This document shows, piece by piece, positions 46,289-57,593 of a DNA stretch of 64,000 nt (position 1 is the stretch's first letter; each line of letters starts with the position of its first letter). A model generated the notes under the pieces. The model had not been told where the DNA came from and searched no databases. It worked only from the letters and a program-made list of their open reading frames with translations. This DNA comes from Cladochytrium replicatum (Eukaryota > Chytridiomycota > Chytridiomycetes > Cladochytriales > Cladochytriaceae), in assembly GCA_025526935.1 (NCBI GenBank), contig JAHLKD010000039.1, positions 340,167 through 404,166 of the forward strand, written 5' to 3'. The position numbers were made by a program, and so were the translations under genes.

Positions 46289-47965
46289 GAACAACACCCG
46301 CGACGGAAAACCAAGGCTGTTCGCTGGGCAAACGCTTGGGAGTTCGATAAATACATGAAGATCGTTCAGAATTATGCGAACTCGAAAGGAGAACCTGGAA
46401 CTTTGCTCACAAAGTCGCCTTACCCAAAGCCAGAAGACTTTGTGAAAGAAGAGGAGCCTGAACGGCCTGAACGACCATCTGCACTCAAAGAATACGACAC
46501 AACAAATGACTTTGATTATGCCGTTAAAGAGTACGACTTGGCGTTGAAAGAGTACAAACGCAATTGTGAATGACAATCATCGACAATTGCAATCATATCG
46601 CGCTGAATTACAGATGTACGAACGATCTCAAGGACACAACAACATTGCAAACAGTTGTCTTGCCGGTTGTTTTCCGGAGGTCGACATCAATTAAGTGCAA
46701 AAACATCAGAATGCCGTTGATCGAGTTGCTGCTTTACGCGGAATTTACGCAGCTAAACGGCAGAAGACTTTTGAGAGCCGCCATTGGGAAGACCGTTTCA
46801 ATGCTCTAGCTTGCTCCAACGGTGAAGATGCACTTGAAGTCAAATCATTCATTGCTGAGCTGATTCAACTCACCGAGGAAAAGCTTTCAACCCAACCGGC
46901 TGAAGCTGTTATTCACGAACTTCTCACTCGAGTTTGCTCAAAGATCGGTGAACCTGATATCAATCTACAATCCTTTTCGATTTTACTCAGAGACATCTCA
47001 ATGGACACTTTCACAAAGTATGAACCTGATCTACTTGATGATGAGGATGATTCTGGTCAGAAGATACAATCAGAACACCATTACCTGAGAACAATGCAGA
47101 ACTTACTTGCTGAGATGAGAGAAATCATTCAAATGGATGTAACTCGCGATTACACTCCTTCAGATTCACCTCAAATCAAAGGCAAAGCCATGCGAGCAAA
47201 GACCAAAAGACTACCGAAAGCTCATGCTGCTCATGAGGTTTGTGTTTTACATCCCAACTCTTCTCATTCTACTGCAGAGTGTAAACAACTCAAATATTTG
47301 ATTGAGAAACATGCTTCCTCACATAAAGGAAATGCCAACAGTAAGACTGCAAACAATCGTGCCGCATCAATATCAAAGGATGCGAAGAACGACAAATTCT
47401 CTTGCGATTTCTGTGGCAAATCTGGCCACACGCAGAATTTCTGCAGGAAACGCAAACTAGCCAAAAGTTTGAATGATGCGGAATGGAAACAGATAAAAGC
47501 ATCTCGTGCTTCCTCCTCAACATCCCAGAACATGGATATCAATTCTCAGGAATCAGAACCTTCCAGCAAGGTACAATCCATCAAATCCTTCTCTTCAATA
47601 TTCAAAGCTAATAATATTGTGGATTTTACACATCCCTCTATTATCACAGCATTGAAGAGTACCAACTGCAATCTACATGTAAATGCCAAACCTCTCGGTT
47701 TGATTGACTCTGGTGCTACTGCTTGGATGACTCCAGACAGACATGCATTCAAGAATTTATTTTAGGTTAATGATGCAGGATATGTTTACTTGGCAGACAA
47801 TCATCCCATTCCTATTAAAGGCTATGGAGATATTGCACTTGTTTTGTCAAATGGTTCAATAAAACACATTCAAAATGCACTTTTTGTTCCCGATTTGGAG
47901 GATACACTTATATCTGTCTATAGCATCATCGGGGATGAAGGTGATATAGTCAGTTTTACCAAAGA
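46289..47965 (+). pseudogene. Copia gag-protease remnant, subfamily A
   Basis: Starts MPKNNTRDGKPRLF. The body reads as Gag with a CCHC knuckle (CDFCGKSGHTQNFC) followed by the protease motif LIDSGATAWMT. It is broken by a frameshift near 46320, another near 46566, an in-frame TAA at 46692-46694 and a TAG at 47763-47765 (a sister copy near 59990 has TAC here). It ends abruptly at about 47965, where a second gag begins. Confidence 0.82.
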
Positions 47966-50214
47966 CAAAGTCCGATCGAATCGTCTATGTGGGAGCAACG
48001 GCTGGTAGATCTGAAATGTACGAACGGTCAGTCGGCAGAAAGCGTTCAGCAGTTTGTGACCGACCTCACTGAGTTGTTTGAACTGAAACTGAACTCTTTA
48101 CCAGACGAACTCGTAATCAAGGATCTACTAAACCGGTTAGTTGCAAAAATCACGATGCAGACAATTGAACTACGGACCCTCGTACCTTTTCTCGGAAAAA
48201 TGATCACTTCTGCGTATGCCGAATGGGAACCGGCGTTAATACAAGATCCAATTGATGCTGCAAATCCAAATGCTCCGCGACCATTCCACCAAAAGCCAAC
48301 GCATTACTTCGAAACAGTGTCAAATATCTTGACCGACCTCAACCAATTGGTCCAACTCAACGTCACCATGGATGCCGGTGGGCCTAATGGGACAAAGAAG
48401 GCCATGCAGGCAAAGGCGAAGAAAGCGAAGGCGAAAGCGAAGCCAAGGTTGCGAAGTCGGAGGATATTTGTACCTTGCATCCGAACTCGTCTCACACCAA
48501 TGCTCAATGCCGTAAGCAGGGTGCCTCGGGTGGCTCAGGCAGTAGCGGTGGGAGTAGCAGTTCCACTCGGACCAGGCAGTCGCAGGACTCCAGGTCGTCC
48601 ACATCTTCTTCTGCAGAGAAGACAGATCTCACATGCAACTTCTGTGGCAAACGAGGACACAAGCAGTCGGCGTGTAAAGGCTATCTCACTGCAAAGAGTC
48701 TTTGTTTAGACACGGATTTTTGTGCATTCATTGCCAGCCGTGGCGATGCAGGTGATGATTCGTCGGAGGACGAGTCTACCGCCAAACCTGTGTTGACCAA
48801 GAAGGAAATCTTTGGCCTTACCCAACCTACTTCTGTTGATAAAGATGCTGACACATACATCGGAAATATGTTTTCGATAGTGAACGCACACTCGGCACAG
48901 AAGGTTGTCCGTGTACATGTTCAAGCAAAGGATCGTGTGGGTTTGCTTGATACAGGCGCAACTGTTTGGATGACACCTAATCGTCATGCCTTTAGTTCGC
49001 TGACGTATACGAATGACGAGGACGTGGTGGAACTAGCGGATAGTCATACAATTCCAGTTTGTGGTTTTGGAGATGTATCTGTAGTTTTACCCAATGGGTG
49101 AATTAAGATAATACACAACGCACTTTATGTTCCTGATCTCGAAGACACACTTGCATCGGTGTGTAGTATCATTGGAGACTCCGGGGACATTGTGAGTTTC
49201 ACCAAAGACAAGGTTATCCTCACGCATGGTGATACGGATGAACACGTTATTATTGGGCGACGGGAAAGAGATTTGTACTATCTCTATGCTGATGTTAGTA
49301 CCGTTGGAACTCACCAACCGCAGCATGTGATTGCTCAACGAGCTAAAGCAGTAGCGGTATCCGCAGAAGGTCTTGATCAGTCGATGGACTTTACGTCCGG
49401 TGTACGATCTTCTCACGCGATGGGTCTCGATGTAATGTCAGACAACAGCATTCGTCAAACGAACGATGATGAATGTCAACGAGCATCTCAAGATACAGTT
49501 GGAGTGAGCACCAACTTATTGCCAGTGACAGTACACGAACTTGCAAAGTTACACCAGCAGTTTGGTCACATCCACTTACGGACGATCTTTCGAACGGCAG
49601 AGAAGCTCAACATCAAAATGCCCAAGGTTGAACCGGATGCATTCAATCTTGTCAACAAATCAATTATGCAGAAATGTTTGGTCTGTAGTCGCACGAAGCT
49701 GAAGCAGAAGCCGATTTATTCTACAATAAGTCGAGCTCCGAGGAAACTTTTCTGTCTGTTTTCCGATGTCATACGTTTAATCTACGACGGACAGAAGAAG
49801 AGATATTGGCAGATCATTGTCGACGAACAACCTCGTTTCATCACAATCTACTTCCTGAATCGAAAGAGTGATGCAGTGGATAGTATGATTCGACATATCG
49901 CTGATGTGGAAAATCGAAATCACCCATTACACGTTGCTGAACTACATTCTGATTCAGGAGAATTGATTACGAAACGGTTGATCCAATGGTGCAATACCAA
50001 GATTCCTCGCATCCACATCCACCCAGCTCCTCCGTCAGTAAAGGAACTCGATGGTCTATCAGAGCGGAATATACAATCGATCAAGTATATGTCGGACGCG
50101 ATGCTGCTACAAGCTGGACTACCACGAACACTTCAATTCGTGCAACTCTCCATCCTATACGCTGCGGTCGTCAAGAACGCTACTTTCCATTCAGCTGTGA
50201 ATGCGATTCCGTAC
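47966..50214 (+). pseudogene. Copia gag-protease-integrase remnant, subfamily B (first half)
   Basis: A second, different Gag (MWEQRLVDLKCTNGQSAESV) with knuckle CNFCGKRGHKQSAC, protease LLDTGATVWMT, and the integrase zinc-binding region (HELAKLHQQFGHIHLRTIF, CLVCSRTKLKQKP) and core (HSDSGELITKRLIQWC). A frameshift near 48445 and TGA at 49099-49101 break it. The reading is cut at 50214 by the insertion of another copia element and resumes at 55481. Confidence 0.85.
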
Positions 50215-50652
50215 GTAGAATTTCGTCGTAGGCAGGTAAGATCAGATAAGAGGTACTTGTTCAATATATTGGAAGCTTAAGACTCACACCTTTTATAGGT
50301 TCTCCCATTCCCAACAAAGCCTCCCTTAATTTGTCCTTGCCACGTCAGCAGCGGCGCTCTCCTTCCTCCTTTGGTAAGTCCCCTTCAAGTTTGCTGGTGA
50401 TCCGGAATTTTCTGGAACGCTGGCTTTTGAAGTTTTCGTCGAAGAACATGAAGCCGAAATAGAAACAGAAATAAAACTTTTGGAAAACAACAAAGCTAGC
50501 GTCGTGGGTTAAATCACAAGCCATTCAACATCATGTTGCAAGTTCGATTCTGAGGATCAACAATAATCCTGTTATTATCCTCAGCCGAACTTTTTCTTTT
50601 TGAAAGTAAAAACAAAGAAGGAAAACTTTTATGAACGAAACAACACTCAACA
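50215..50652 (-). repeat. 3' LTR of family 2 copia element
   Basis: 438 bp, on plus GTAGAATTTCGTCG...ACACTCAACA. The base expected to complete the TG...CA end is absent or changed at its left edge (ACGTAGAA here, ATGTAGAA at the partner LTR). Confidence 0.93.
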
Positions 50653-50775
50653 CTCCCCCGTTTCTGAACAAAAGTTCTTCCTTTGAAAGTTGAAAAGAAA
50701 TAACAATTAAAAAAAACAAACATAGAAGCCAGAAGGAATGCAAACATAATTGGTGTGTCCTTCAAGAAACAAAAC

Positions 50776-53700
50776 CTAATTTTCTCTCATCTCTTTCATT
50801 GCATCTACCATCCCAAGTAGACCCATCAGTTTCTCATGTTGACGTCGTGCGAGACCCTTGGTGAAGATGTCTGCCACCTGATCCTCTGTGGGGATATACT
50901 GCACGTCAATGTCCCCAGATCGAATGCGGCCACGCACGATGTGATATCGCAAAGCGATATGCCGGGACTTGAATCCGGGATTGCGGGCACCAGCAATTGC
51001 AGCGGTATTGTCGCAGTGGACTACAGGCGGAGCAGCAAAGGAATATCCAAGTTCTTCAAGCATGTGCTTTACCCAAACGAGTTCGTCGCTAGCTGTGGAT
51101 AGTGCAACGTACTCCGCTTCTGCTGTCGAACTCGCCGCTGATGTTTGAAGCTTGCTCCCCCAGGCAACAGCTCCCCCATTGATCAAGATAGCATATCCAG
51201 TAGTCGACTTTTTGTTGTCAGGATCTCCGGCGTGATCCGCGTCCGCATAGCATACAATCTCAAGGCGATCTCGTCGTCCATAGCGGATTCCAATTGAGGG
51301 AGTGTGCAGCAGGTAGGCGAGCACCCGTTCCGCCGCGCACCAATGAGTGTACTGAGGTGCGTTTTGATAACGCGCAACGGTGCCAGTGGCAAACGAGATA
51401 TCGGGTCGTGTGCTCGTCGCGGCGTATAGGAGCTGACCGACGATTGTGCGATAGCTAATCTCATTTCGCTCGACCTCGATCTCCTCTCCCATATCCTTGA
51501 AGATTGTAACGCCAGCTTCAACTGGTGTTTTCCGCTCGAATCTGATCTTACATTTCTTCGCCGACATTCTGATGTACTGCGCTTGAGAGATGGTGAGCTT
51601 GCCGCCGTCCTTATCGTAGTCAATTTCCCAGCCGAGATAATACTTCGGGGATCCTGCCTCGCTGACCTCAAATCGTCGCTTCATCAACTCCTCGATTCGA
51701 TTCACCTCGTCCTCATCGGTTGACGCCACCAGAATATCGTCCACGTAGATGACGACAAGCGTGAGCGACGATCCCTCTCGACGGTAGTAGAGGCAGACAT
51801 CGCTATCGGAACGTTTCAGCTTGATGACGGTCACTAGGAAATCGTCGAAGAGACTATTCCACTCGCGAGGCGGCTGCTTGAGGCCATAAAGCGCACGAAT
51901 AGCTAAGCAGACCCAATCTTCCTTGCCCGGTTCAATGAATCCCTCTGGCTGCTCGTAGTAGAGTTCGCGGTCGATGATGCGCGCATTCAGGAACGCTGTT
52001 TTGATGTCGTACTGGCGCATCACCATCCGTTCCTGCACCACGAGCGCCAACACAACTCGAACAGTTTGTTTTCGAGCCACCGGAGAAAACGTCTCATCAA
52101 AGTCCTCTCCCTCGCGTTGCGAATATCCTTTCGCAATGAACCGCGCCTTGTGCCGAACCATCTTCCCCTCGGCGTTTGTCTTGTAGCGATATACCCAGCC
52201 TGACTTGATGATGTTTCGCCCTGCAGGCCTCGGTACAAGTCGCCACGTTGAGTTCTCGCGATGCGCAAGGATCTCCTCTTGCATGGCAGCCGTCCAGTCG
52301 TCCTTCTCCAGGCTCGCCATGGCTTCCTCATACGTCCTTGGTTCCGTGTGCAAGATCACCTTCATTTTCGAGGCTACTCGTGCCGATCCGACTTGTTTCA
52401 CCTTCTCAAAGCCATACCGTTCGACTGGCCTTTTCTCTCGGCTTCCTCGGCGCACAGGAATCTTACTAGTGCTGGGTTTCTGCTTCAATAGCCCAGGATC
52501 TTGCACCTCTACTTTGTCGTCCTCCGATTCCGTGTCCTTGTCCCTTGAATTGGTCTCGACCTCCCCCTCACTGTCGTCGCTGTCGCTATCTCTATAGCTG
52601 CTGTCATCGCTGTCGCTGTTGTTGCTGGCCAAGTCGGTGTGTTTGAGCGGTTTTGCCGAGTCTCTGTGTTGGGGGAGGTTTTCGAAAGAGACCAGTTCAA
52701 GGGCATCAGTAAGGGCTCGCTCATTCCAGGTATGCTTCTCATCAAACACCACCGACTTGCTTCTCATCATTACTTTCCTTTTCGGGTCCCAGACACGAAA
52801 TCCGAATGCTTCGTATCCAACGAAGATTCCTGGGATCGCTCGATCCGCTAGCTTGCCCGATGGGAGGGGATCGTGCACGTATGCCACGCATCCCCAGGTC
52901 CGCAGTTTGCTGACGTTTGGTTTTCTGCCTGTCGCGGCCTCCAATGGCGTAATACTCGTCTTGCCGATCTTGCGCGGGAGCCGGTTGTTTAGGTAACATG
53001 CTGTTACCATCGCCTCGCCCCATAGCTTGCTGTTTGCCCCTGCCTCATTTAACATAGCTCGTGTAAGATTTTGGAGGGTCCGATTTGCTCGCTCAACAGG
53101 TCCATTCTGCATCGGGGTGTACGGCATGGTAGTGTGATGTTGAATGCCGCGCTTCCGTGCCCATGCCTCGTACTTTTGTGAAATCAACTCTTTTGCGTTG
53201 TCGGTGACAACTACTTGGACCTCCTTGCCAGTAAGGAGTCCTATCTCTCGCACGGCATCTTGACTGAACTCGAATGCCAGATCCTTGGTTTTCAGGGGGC
53301 GTACAACCAGGACTCCAGAGTTCCTGTGTGCTGCGACCGCGGCATAGATTGCACCTCCGTAGGTGGGCGGCTTTATTGGTCCTTGGAGATCGATGTAGAG
53401 GGTGCTATGGGAATTAACGTCAACGTCCTTGATCCGTGGAAAGCTAGTTCTGGTCAACTTAGCTTTCACACAGGTCGGACAAGGGTCCAACCTCTCAGTT
53501 CCATCGATCTCCATTCCTTCAACTAGCTTCTGGGCCTCCTCGATCCGATTGAATCCAGCATGTCCGAACCTTCTATGCCAAGTGATGAGATCCGCTGTTG
53601 CGTCGTTACGTCGTGCCACCCTGGCGATCGATCGGGACAGATCAAGTGCAAACAAGTTGCAAGTCTTATCTTGTGTGAACTCCATGACTATCTCATTGTT

Positions 53701-55038
53701 GCGACCGATCTGGATCTTCTTGCCAGCACCGTAGAGCTTGAGACGGTGTTCTATGAGTCGATTCCATGATACCAAGTTGTCAGACAGGTTCGGAGCGAAG
53801 TACACTTCACTAAGGATCACCTCCCTCTCCCGCCCTCCAACTGATACCAGCAATCGAACTCTTCCAATCCCGACAACCTTGAGTCCTGATCCAGCATTTG
53901 CGGTGTCGATCTCAATCGGAGTAATCTTCCGCAACTCGATGAACGCCCTTTGATCGTTGCACAGGTGGTGCGAAGCCCCAGTGTCGAAGAACCACTTAGA
54001 AGATCGATCAGAGAATCTCTCCGAAGCCATGAACGCAATCGCAGGTAGCGTTACTTCGTTTGCGTGCCCACCGCTTCTTCCGCCACCGCGGTTGGATCCT
54101 CCATTTCCTCGACCGCGTCCTCTACCGCCGCTCCCTCGACCTCGACCGCCTCTTCCAGTACCTCGTCCGCCACCTCGACCTCCTCGACCTCCGCTACCAC
54201 CTCGTCCGTTTCCAGAGCCTTGATTTGAACCACCCAAACTCGAGGTCTGGTTAGGACAGTTGGCAGCGAAGTGGCCTGGCTGGCTACAGTTCCAGCAAAG
54301 TCGTTGGTTGCCGCCGGAGGTCTGATAAGCTTGATCTCGACTGTTACCTTCCTCGTTTTCGCGACTTCGTCGTTTGCTTTCGTCGTCGAGAAGTCGGCCG
54401 ACAACATATTGGTAATCCTTTCGGCGGGTGTCATCCTCAACGTCAATTGTGGCAATCACAGTATCGAATTCCGGAGGGAGGGAGCTGAGCAGGTAGATGA
54501 TGTGCTGGTCTGGGGAAATGGAATCACCAATAGCGGTCAGTCTCTGGACAATCATGGCAAGTTCCGAGATGTGGGTCTTAAGATCAGACCCGGTACTCAT
54601 CTTTTTCCCCATTAGCTCGCGTCGGAGTGTGATCCTGTTGACGTTGGCCTGGCGCTGGTACATCTGATCGAGGGCTACGAGCATCGCCTTTGCGGTGTTC
54701 GCGCTGGTGACAAGCGAAAGTACGACGTTGCTGAGCTTCCCGATGATCTTGGATCGGGCCTTGCGATCATCCAGAACACTTTCTTCATGGGCGGCAATTT
54801 CGGCCTTGCCAGCATTGCTAGTCTCGTCAAAACCAGTTCGCAGTCGTGGGTCAGGATTTGGTCCCTTGTCGACAACTGTCCAGAGCTCCTTGCCCTCGAG
54901 ATAGGCCACCATGCGGAGTCGCCAGGTATGATAATTCTCTCCGTCAAAGACAAAGAGATTGTCATCCTGAGCTTTGCGGGTCATGAGCGCCGTTGGTTTC
55001 GGTTGTTGTTGGGAAGAGCGAGAATCCATTGCTACCAT
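50776..55038 (-). CDS. Gag-Pol polyprotein of family 2 copia element
   Basis: 1420 residues in one frame, copia order. Gag (FVFDGENYHTWRLRMVAYLE) and CCHC knuckle (CWNCSQPGHFAANC, about 250), followed by a Gly/Arg-rich stretch; protease (WFFDTGASHHLC, about 350); integrase HHCC (HRRFGHAGFNRIEEAQKL, then CPTCVKAKL) and DDE core (DLQGPIKPP, VTDNAKELI, NGPVERANRT); reverse transcriptase (HKARFIAKGYSQREGEDFDE, QYDIKTAFLNA, VIYVDDILVAS); RNase H (YADADHAGDPDNKKSTTGYA, STAEAEYVAL, EDQVADIFTKGL). All catalytic residues are present. The first ATG abuts the LTR and overlaps the likely primer-binding site; a second ATG lies three codons on. Gag and Pol are not separated by a frameshift or stop. Confidence 0.96.
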   Translation of the reverse strand: MVAMDSRSSQQQPKPTALMTRKAQDDNLFVFDGENYHTWRLRMVAYLEGKELWTVVDKGPNPDPRLRTGFDETSNAGKAEIAAHEESVLDDRKARSKIIGKLSNVVLSLVTSANTAKAMLVALDQMYQRQANVNRITLRRELMGKKMSTGSDLKTHISELAMIVQRLTAIGDSISPDQHIIYLLSSLPPEFDTVIATIDVEDDTRRKDYQYVVGRLLDDESKRRSRENEEGNSRDQAYQTSGGNQRLCWNCSQPGHFAANCPNQTSSLGGSNQGSGNGRGGSGGRGGRGGGRGTGRGGRGRGSGGRGRGRGNGGSNRGGGRSGGHANEVTLPAIAFMASERFSDRSSKWFFDTGASHHLCNDQRAFIELRKITPIEIDTANAGSGLKVVGIGRVRLLVSVGGREREVILSEVYFAPNLSDNLVSWNRLIEHRLKLYGAGKKIQIGRNNEIVMEFTQDKTCNLFALDLSRSIARVARRNDATADLITWHRRFGHAGFNRIEEAQKLVEGMEIDGTERLDPCPTCVKAKLTRTSFPRIKDVDVNSHSTLYIDLQGPIKPPTYGGAIYAAVAAHRNSGVLVVRPLKTKDLAFEFSQDAVREIGLLTGKEVQVVVTDNAKELISQKYEAWARKRGIQHHTTMPYTPMQNGPVERANRTLQNLTRAMLNEAGANSKLWGEAMVTACYLNNRLPRKIGKTSITPLEAATGRKPNVSKLRTWGCVAYVHDPLPSGKLADRAIPGIFVGYEAFGFRVWDPKRKVMMRSKSVVFDEKHTWNERALTDALELVSFENLPQHRDSAKPLKHTDLASNNSDSDDSSYRDSDSDDSEGEVETNSRDKDTESEDDKVEVQDPGLLKQKPSTSKIPVRRGSREKRPVERYGFEKVKQVGSARVASKMKVILHTEPRTYEEAMASLEKDDWTAAMQEEILAHRENSTWRLVPRPAGRNIIKSGWVYRYKTNAEGKMVRHKARFIAKGYSQREGEDFDETFSPVARKQTVRVVLALVVQERMVMRQYDIKTAFLNARIIDRELYYEQPEGFIEPGKEDWVCLAIRALYGLKQPPREWNSLFDDFLVTVIKLKRSDSDVCLYYRREGSSLTLVVIYVDDILVASTDEDEVNRIEELMKRRFEVSEAGSPKYYLGWEIDYDKDGGKLTISQAQYIRMSAKKCKIRFERKTPVEAGVTIFKDMGEEIEVERNEISYRTIVGQLLYAATSTRPDISFATGTVARYQNAPQYTHWCAAERVLAYLLHTPSIGIRYGRRDRLEIVCYADADHAGDPDNKKSTTGYAILINGGAVAWGSKLQTSAASSTAEAEYVALSTASDELVWVKHMLEELGYSFAAPPVVHCDNTAAIAGARNPGFKSRHIALRYHIVRGRIRSGDIDVQYIPTEDQVADIFTKGLARRQHEKLMGLLGMVDAMKEMREN

Positions 55039-55476
55039 GTAGAATTTCGTCGTAGGCAGGTAAGATCAGATAAGAGGTACTTGTTCAATATATTGGAAGC
55101 TTAAGACTCACACCTTTTATAGGTTCTCCCATTCCCAACAAAGCCTCCCTTAATTTGTCCTTGCCACGTCAGCAGCGGCGCTCTCCTTCCTCCTTTGGTA
55201 AGTCCCCTTCAAGTTTGCTGGTGATCCGGAATTTTCTGGAACGCTGGCTTTTGAAGTTTTCGTCGAAGAACATGAAGCCGAAATAGAAACAGAAATAAAA
55301 CTTTTGGAAAACAACAAAGCTAGCGTCGTGGGTTAAATCACAAGCCATTCAACATCATGTTGCAAGTTCGATTCTGAGGATCAACAATAATCCTGTTATT
55401 ATCCTCAGCCGAACTTTTTCTTTTTGAAAGTAAAAACAAAGAAGGAAAACTTTTATGAACGAAACAACACTCAACA
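55039..55476 (-). repeat. 5' LTR of family 2 copia element
   Basis: 438 bp, matching 50215-50652 throughout by eye. It is followed on the right by GTAC, then the resumed subfamily B pol. Confidence 0.93.
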
Positions 55477-55480
55477 GTAC

Positions 55481-56868
55481 TGTGCTTACCTTGACAAGCG
55501 GATAGATTTGGCAACTATCCACGCCTTTGGAACACTCGTTAGTTTGTGGATCTCACACGAACAAAGGTTGGCGCGCAGAATCCGAGACAAGTCTGAACTA
55601 GGTCTGTTTCTCGGATACAAGGGTGAAGACCTGAAGATCGTCATAGCACTCAATTTTCGGACAAACACAATAGGCTAATACTTCCATGTTACGTTCCACG
55701 AGGGAGTTTTTGTTGGTTATAATCCTACCCGACAGTTACCCGACGATCTTACGGTACAATATCCACTGAAGGCCGGGACATATTTCGATGTTGATCAAAT
55801 ACCAACCGGGGATCAGGGGGTGCAAGAGACGACTGTTGAGTTTGTCTCAGACAATTTCCCGATTTCTACCATTGCGGACGAAGAAATCGATGAGGATATG
55901 AACGACGACCCCATATATTACCGCTTAGAAGAAGCCGGTGACATGCATGTTGTTGAACATTTACATGGACTAGACGATGATGACCCAGACGTCTGGATGC
56001 TGATTACAATCCAAATGCTGATTTACCGACTCCACAATCCATTACTGAAGAATCTCCGAATTTGTCTTCCATATCTCCTGTAAAGGAATATGATGCACAA
56101 CTCGAAAGTGATCTTCAATTCATTGGAGAAGATGTCGACGAAGCGTATGCAGCAAGAAAACGAAAACGTCAAGCAAGTGCAAATTTGTCGAACGCCAAAA
56201 GGAAACAAAATTCCTTGTTTACCCGATCGGTTCCTAATATCGATTGGACCCTGAAGGCCGATTCCTCATATCCAACACAACCAATTGCGAATGGAAATAT
56301 ACGGACTGCACCAAAGACTCTTTGTGAGGCTTTATCACGATCCGATGAGGCTCCATTCTGGTTAGCGGCGATGAAGGAGGAAGTCACACAACAAGTCGGC
56401 AACAATACTTGGGCCGAAACGTTTTTACCTGATGGACGGAATTTATTATCGGGCAAATGGGTTTTCACATATAAGCTTGACGAACATGGCAATATTACTA
56501 GATTCAAAGCACGTTGGGTCGTACGAGGATTTTCACAGATTGAAGGATTGGATTTCGATGAAACCTATTCTCCAGTTACGAAAACGTCCACGATCCGTTT
56601 TCTGATTGCATTAGCAGCATTAGTCGGCATGATCATATTCCAGTTTGATATCAAGGGGGCATATCTCAATGCGACACTGGAAGAAGAGAACTACGTCGAA
56701 CTCCCTCATGGTTTCGGACAAGTAGATTTCCGGAATCCACCCATCGTCTGCAGACTTATCAAAAGTCTGTACGGTCTACACCAGGCAGCTCGAGAATGGT
56801 ACAAAACTCTTTGGAAACAATATCTCAGTGTTGGTTTCGTGAGGAATATTGCAGACATCTGTCATTTC
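55481..56868 (+). pseudogene. Copia subfamily B pol remnant (second half, to mid-RT)
   Basis: Continues the integrase cut at 50214 (AYLDKRIDLATIHAFGTLVS) and runs into reverse transcriptase (KARWVVRGFSQIEGLDFDET, FDIKGAYLNATLEEENYVEL). A TAA at about 55676 and a frameshift near 55990-56060 break it. It stops at 56868, where a family 1 LTR begins in the opposite orientation; the C-terminal RT and RNase H lie inverted beyond it. Confidence 0.85.
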
Positions 56869-57466
56869 TGTTGAACAAAGCTGTGGTCTGGATCCTCAGG
56901 TTGTGTGTGTTGCTAATTCACGGGTTAATGTTTCTAAGAGATGAATAAAGAAGATTGCGAGTCACAAGTACTAGCGCAAGAGAATGCTCCTTGTGTGTAT
57001 CGCCACAGGCTCCTTAAATAAGTGTACTGTCGTTTTGGCTTTTCCTTCCGGAAGATCTGGATCGCAGCGATAAGGTTTGACTCTTCTTCTCACAGGCGTA
57101 GCGAAGCATAATCATGCTAAGCTGTGCGTGAGATCTAGCTCTCTTCAACAGGATTGTTCTCACACATGATTCCCACGAACGCGTTAATCATATGCAAACC
57201 TTTGCTCTGATCTGATCCGGGCTTCACTTCTACAAGTGGATGATAGAAAAGTAATGACAGTTTACTATACCTATGGCCGCAATAAATATAACCCATGAAG
57301 AAATAACCGGAGGTATCCAAACTCGTAATAGATCATCATCTATATGCTTTAGTTCAATAGTTAGAAATGTTGCTCGGTGAAGAGTGACATTTCTGTATAT
57401 CAGGCGTTTGTGTTTTGTACTATCAATGACTGGATTGGCCAAGTCCATCAATCGAAATACTTAGCA
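56869..57466 (-). repeat. LTR of copia family 1 (third copy)
   Basis: About 598 bp, TGTTGAACAAAG...CGAAATACTTAGCA, with the polypurine tract (as ACACCCCCTC on plus) at its right edge, so it is the 3' LTR of the minus-strand segment at 57594-58557. Confidence 0.88.
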
Positions 57467-57593
57467 CACCCCCTCAGTCATTAGATAGGTACAACCGAGA
57501 GTATCACTCAACCGATCATAACTTTCTGTAAATGCTGAAGTTGATATTCTATTGAAATAAAGGTGAGTTGTATGGACATCGCCAGCCGGTCGT

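Larger units (their letters stand above)
50215..55476 (-). mobile_element. Intact Ty1/copia retrotransposon (family 2)
   Basis: 5262 bp with two 438-bp LTRs (50215-50652 and 55039-55476) that look identical. It is flanked by GTAC on both sides (50211-50214 and 55477-55480), consistent with a target duplication. On the minus strand a purine tract (AAACGGGGGAG, ending about 50653) precedes the 3' LTR, and TGGTAGCAATGG follows the 5' LTR as a likely tRNA primer site of initiator-Met type. The single 1420-codon frame is uninterrupted. It inserted into the integrase of a family 1 subfamily B copy. Youngest full element in the window. Confidence 0.95.
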
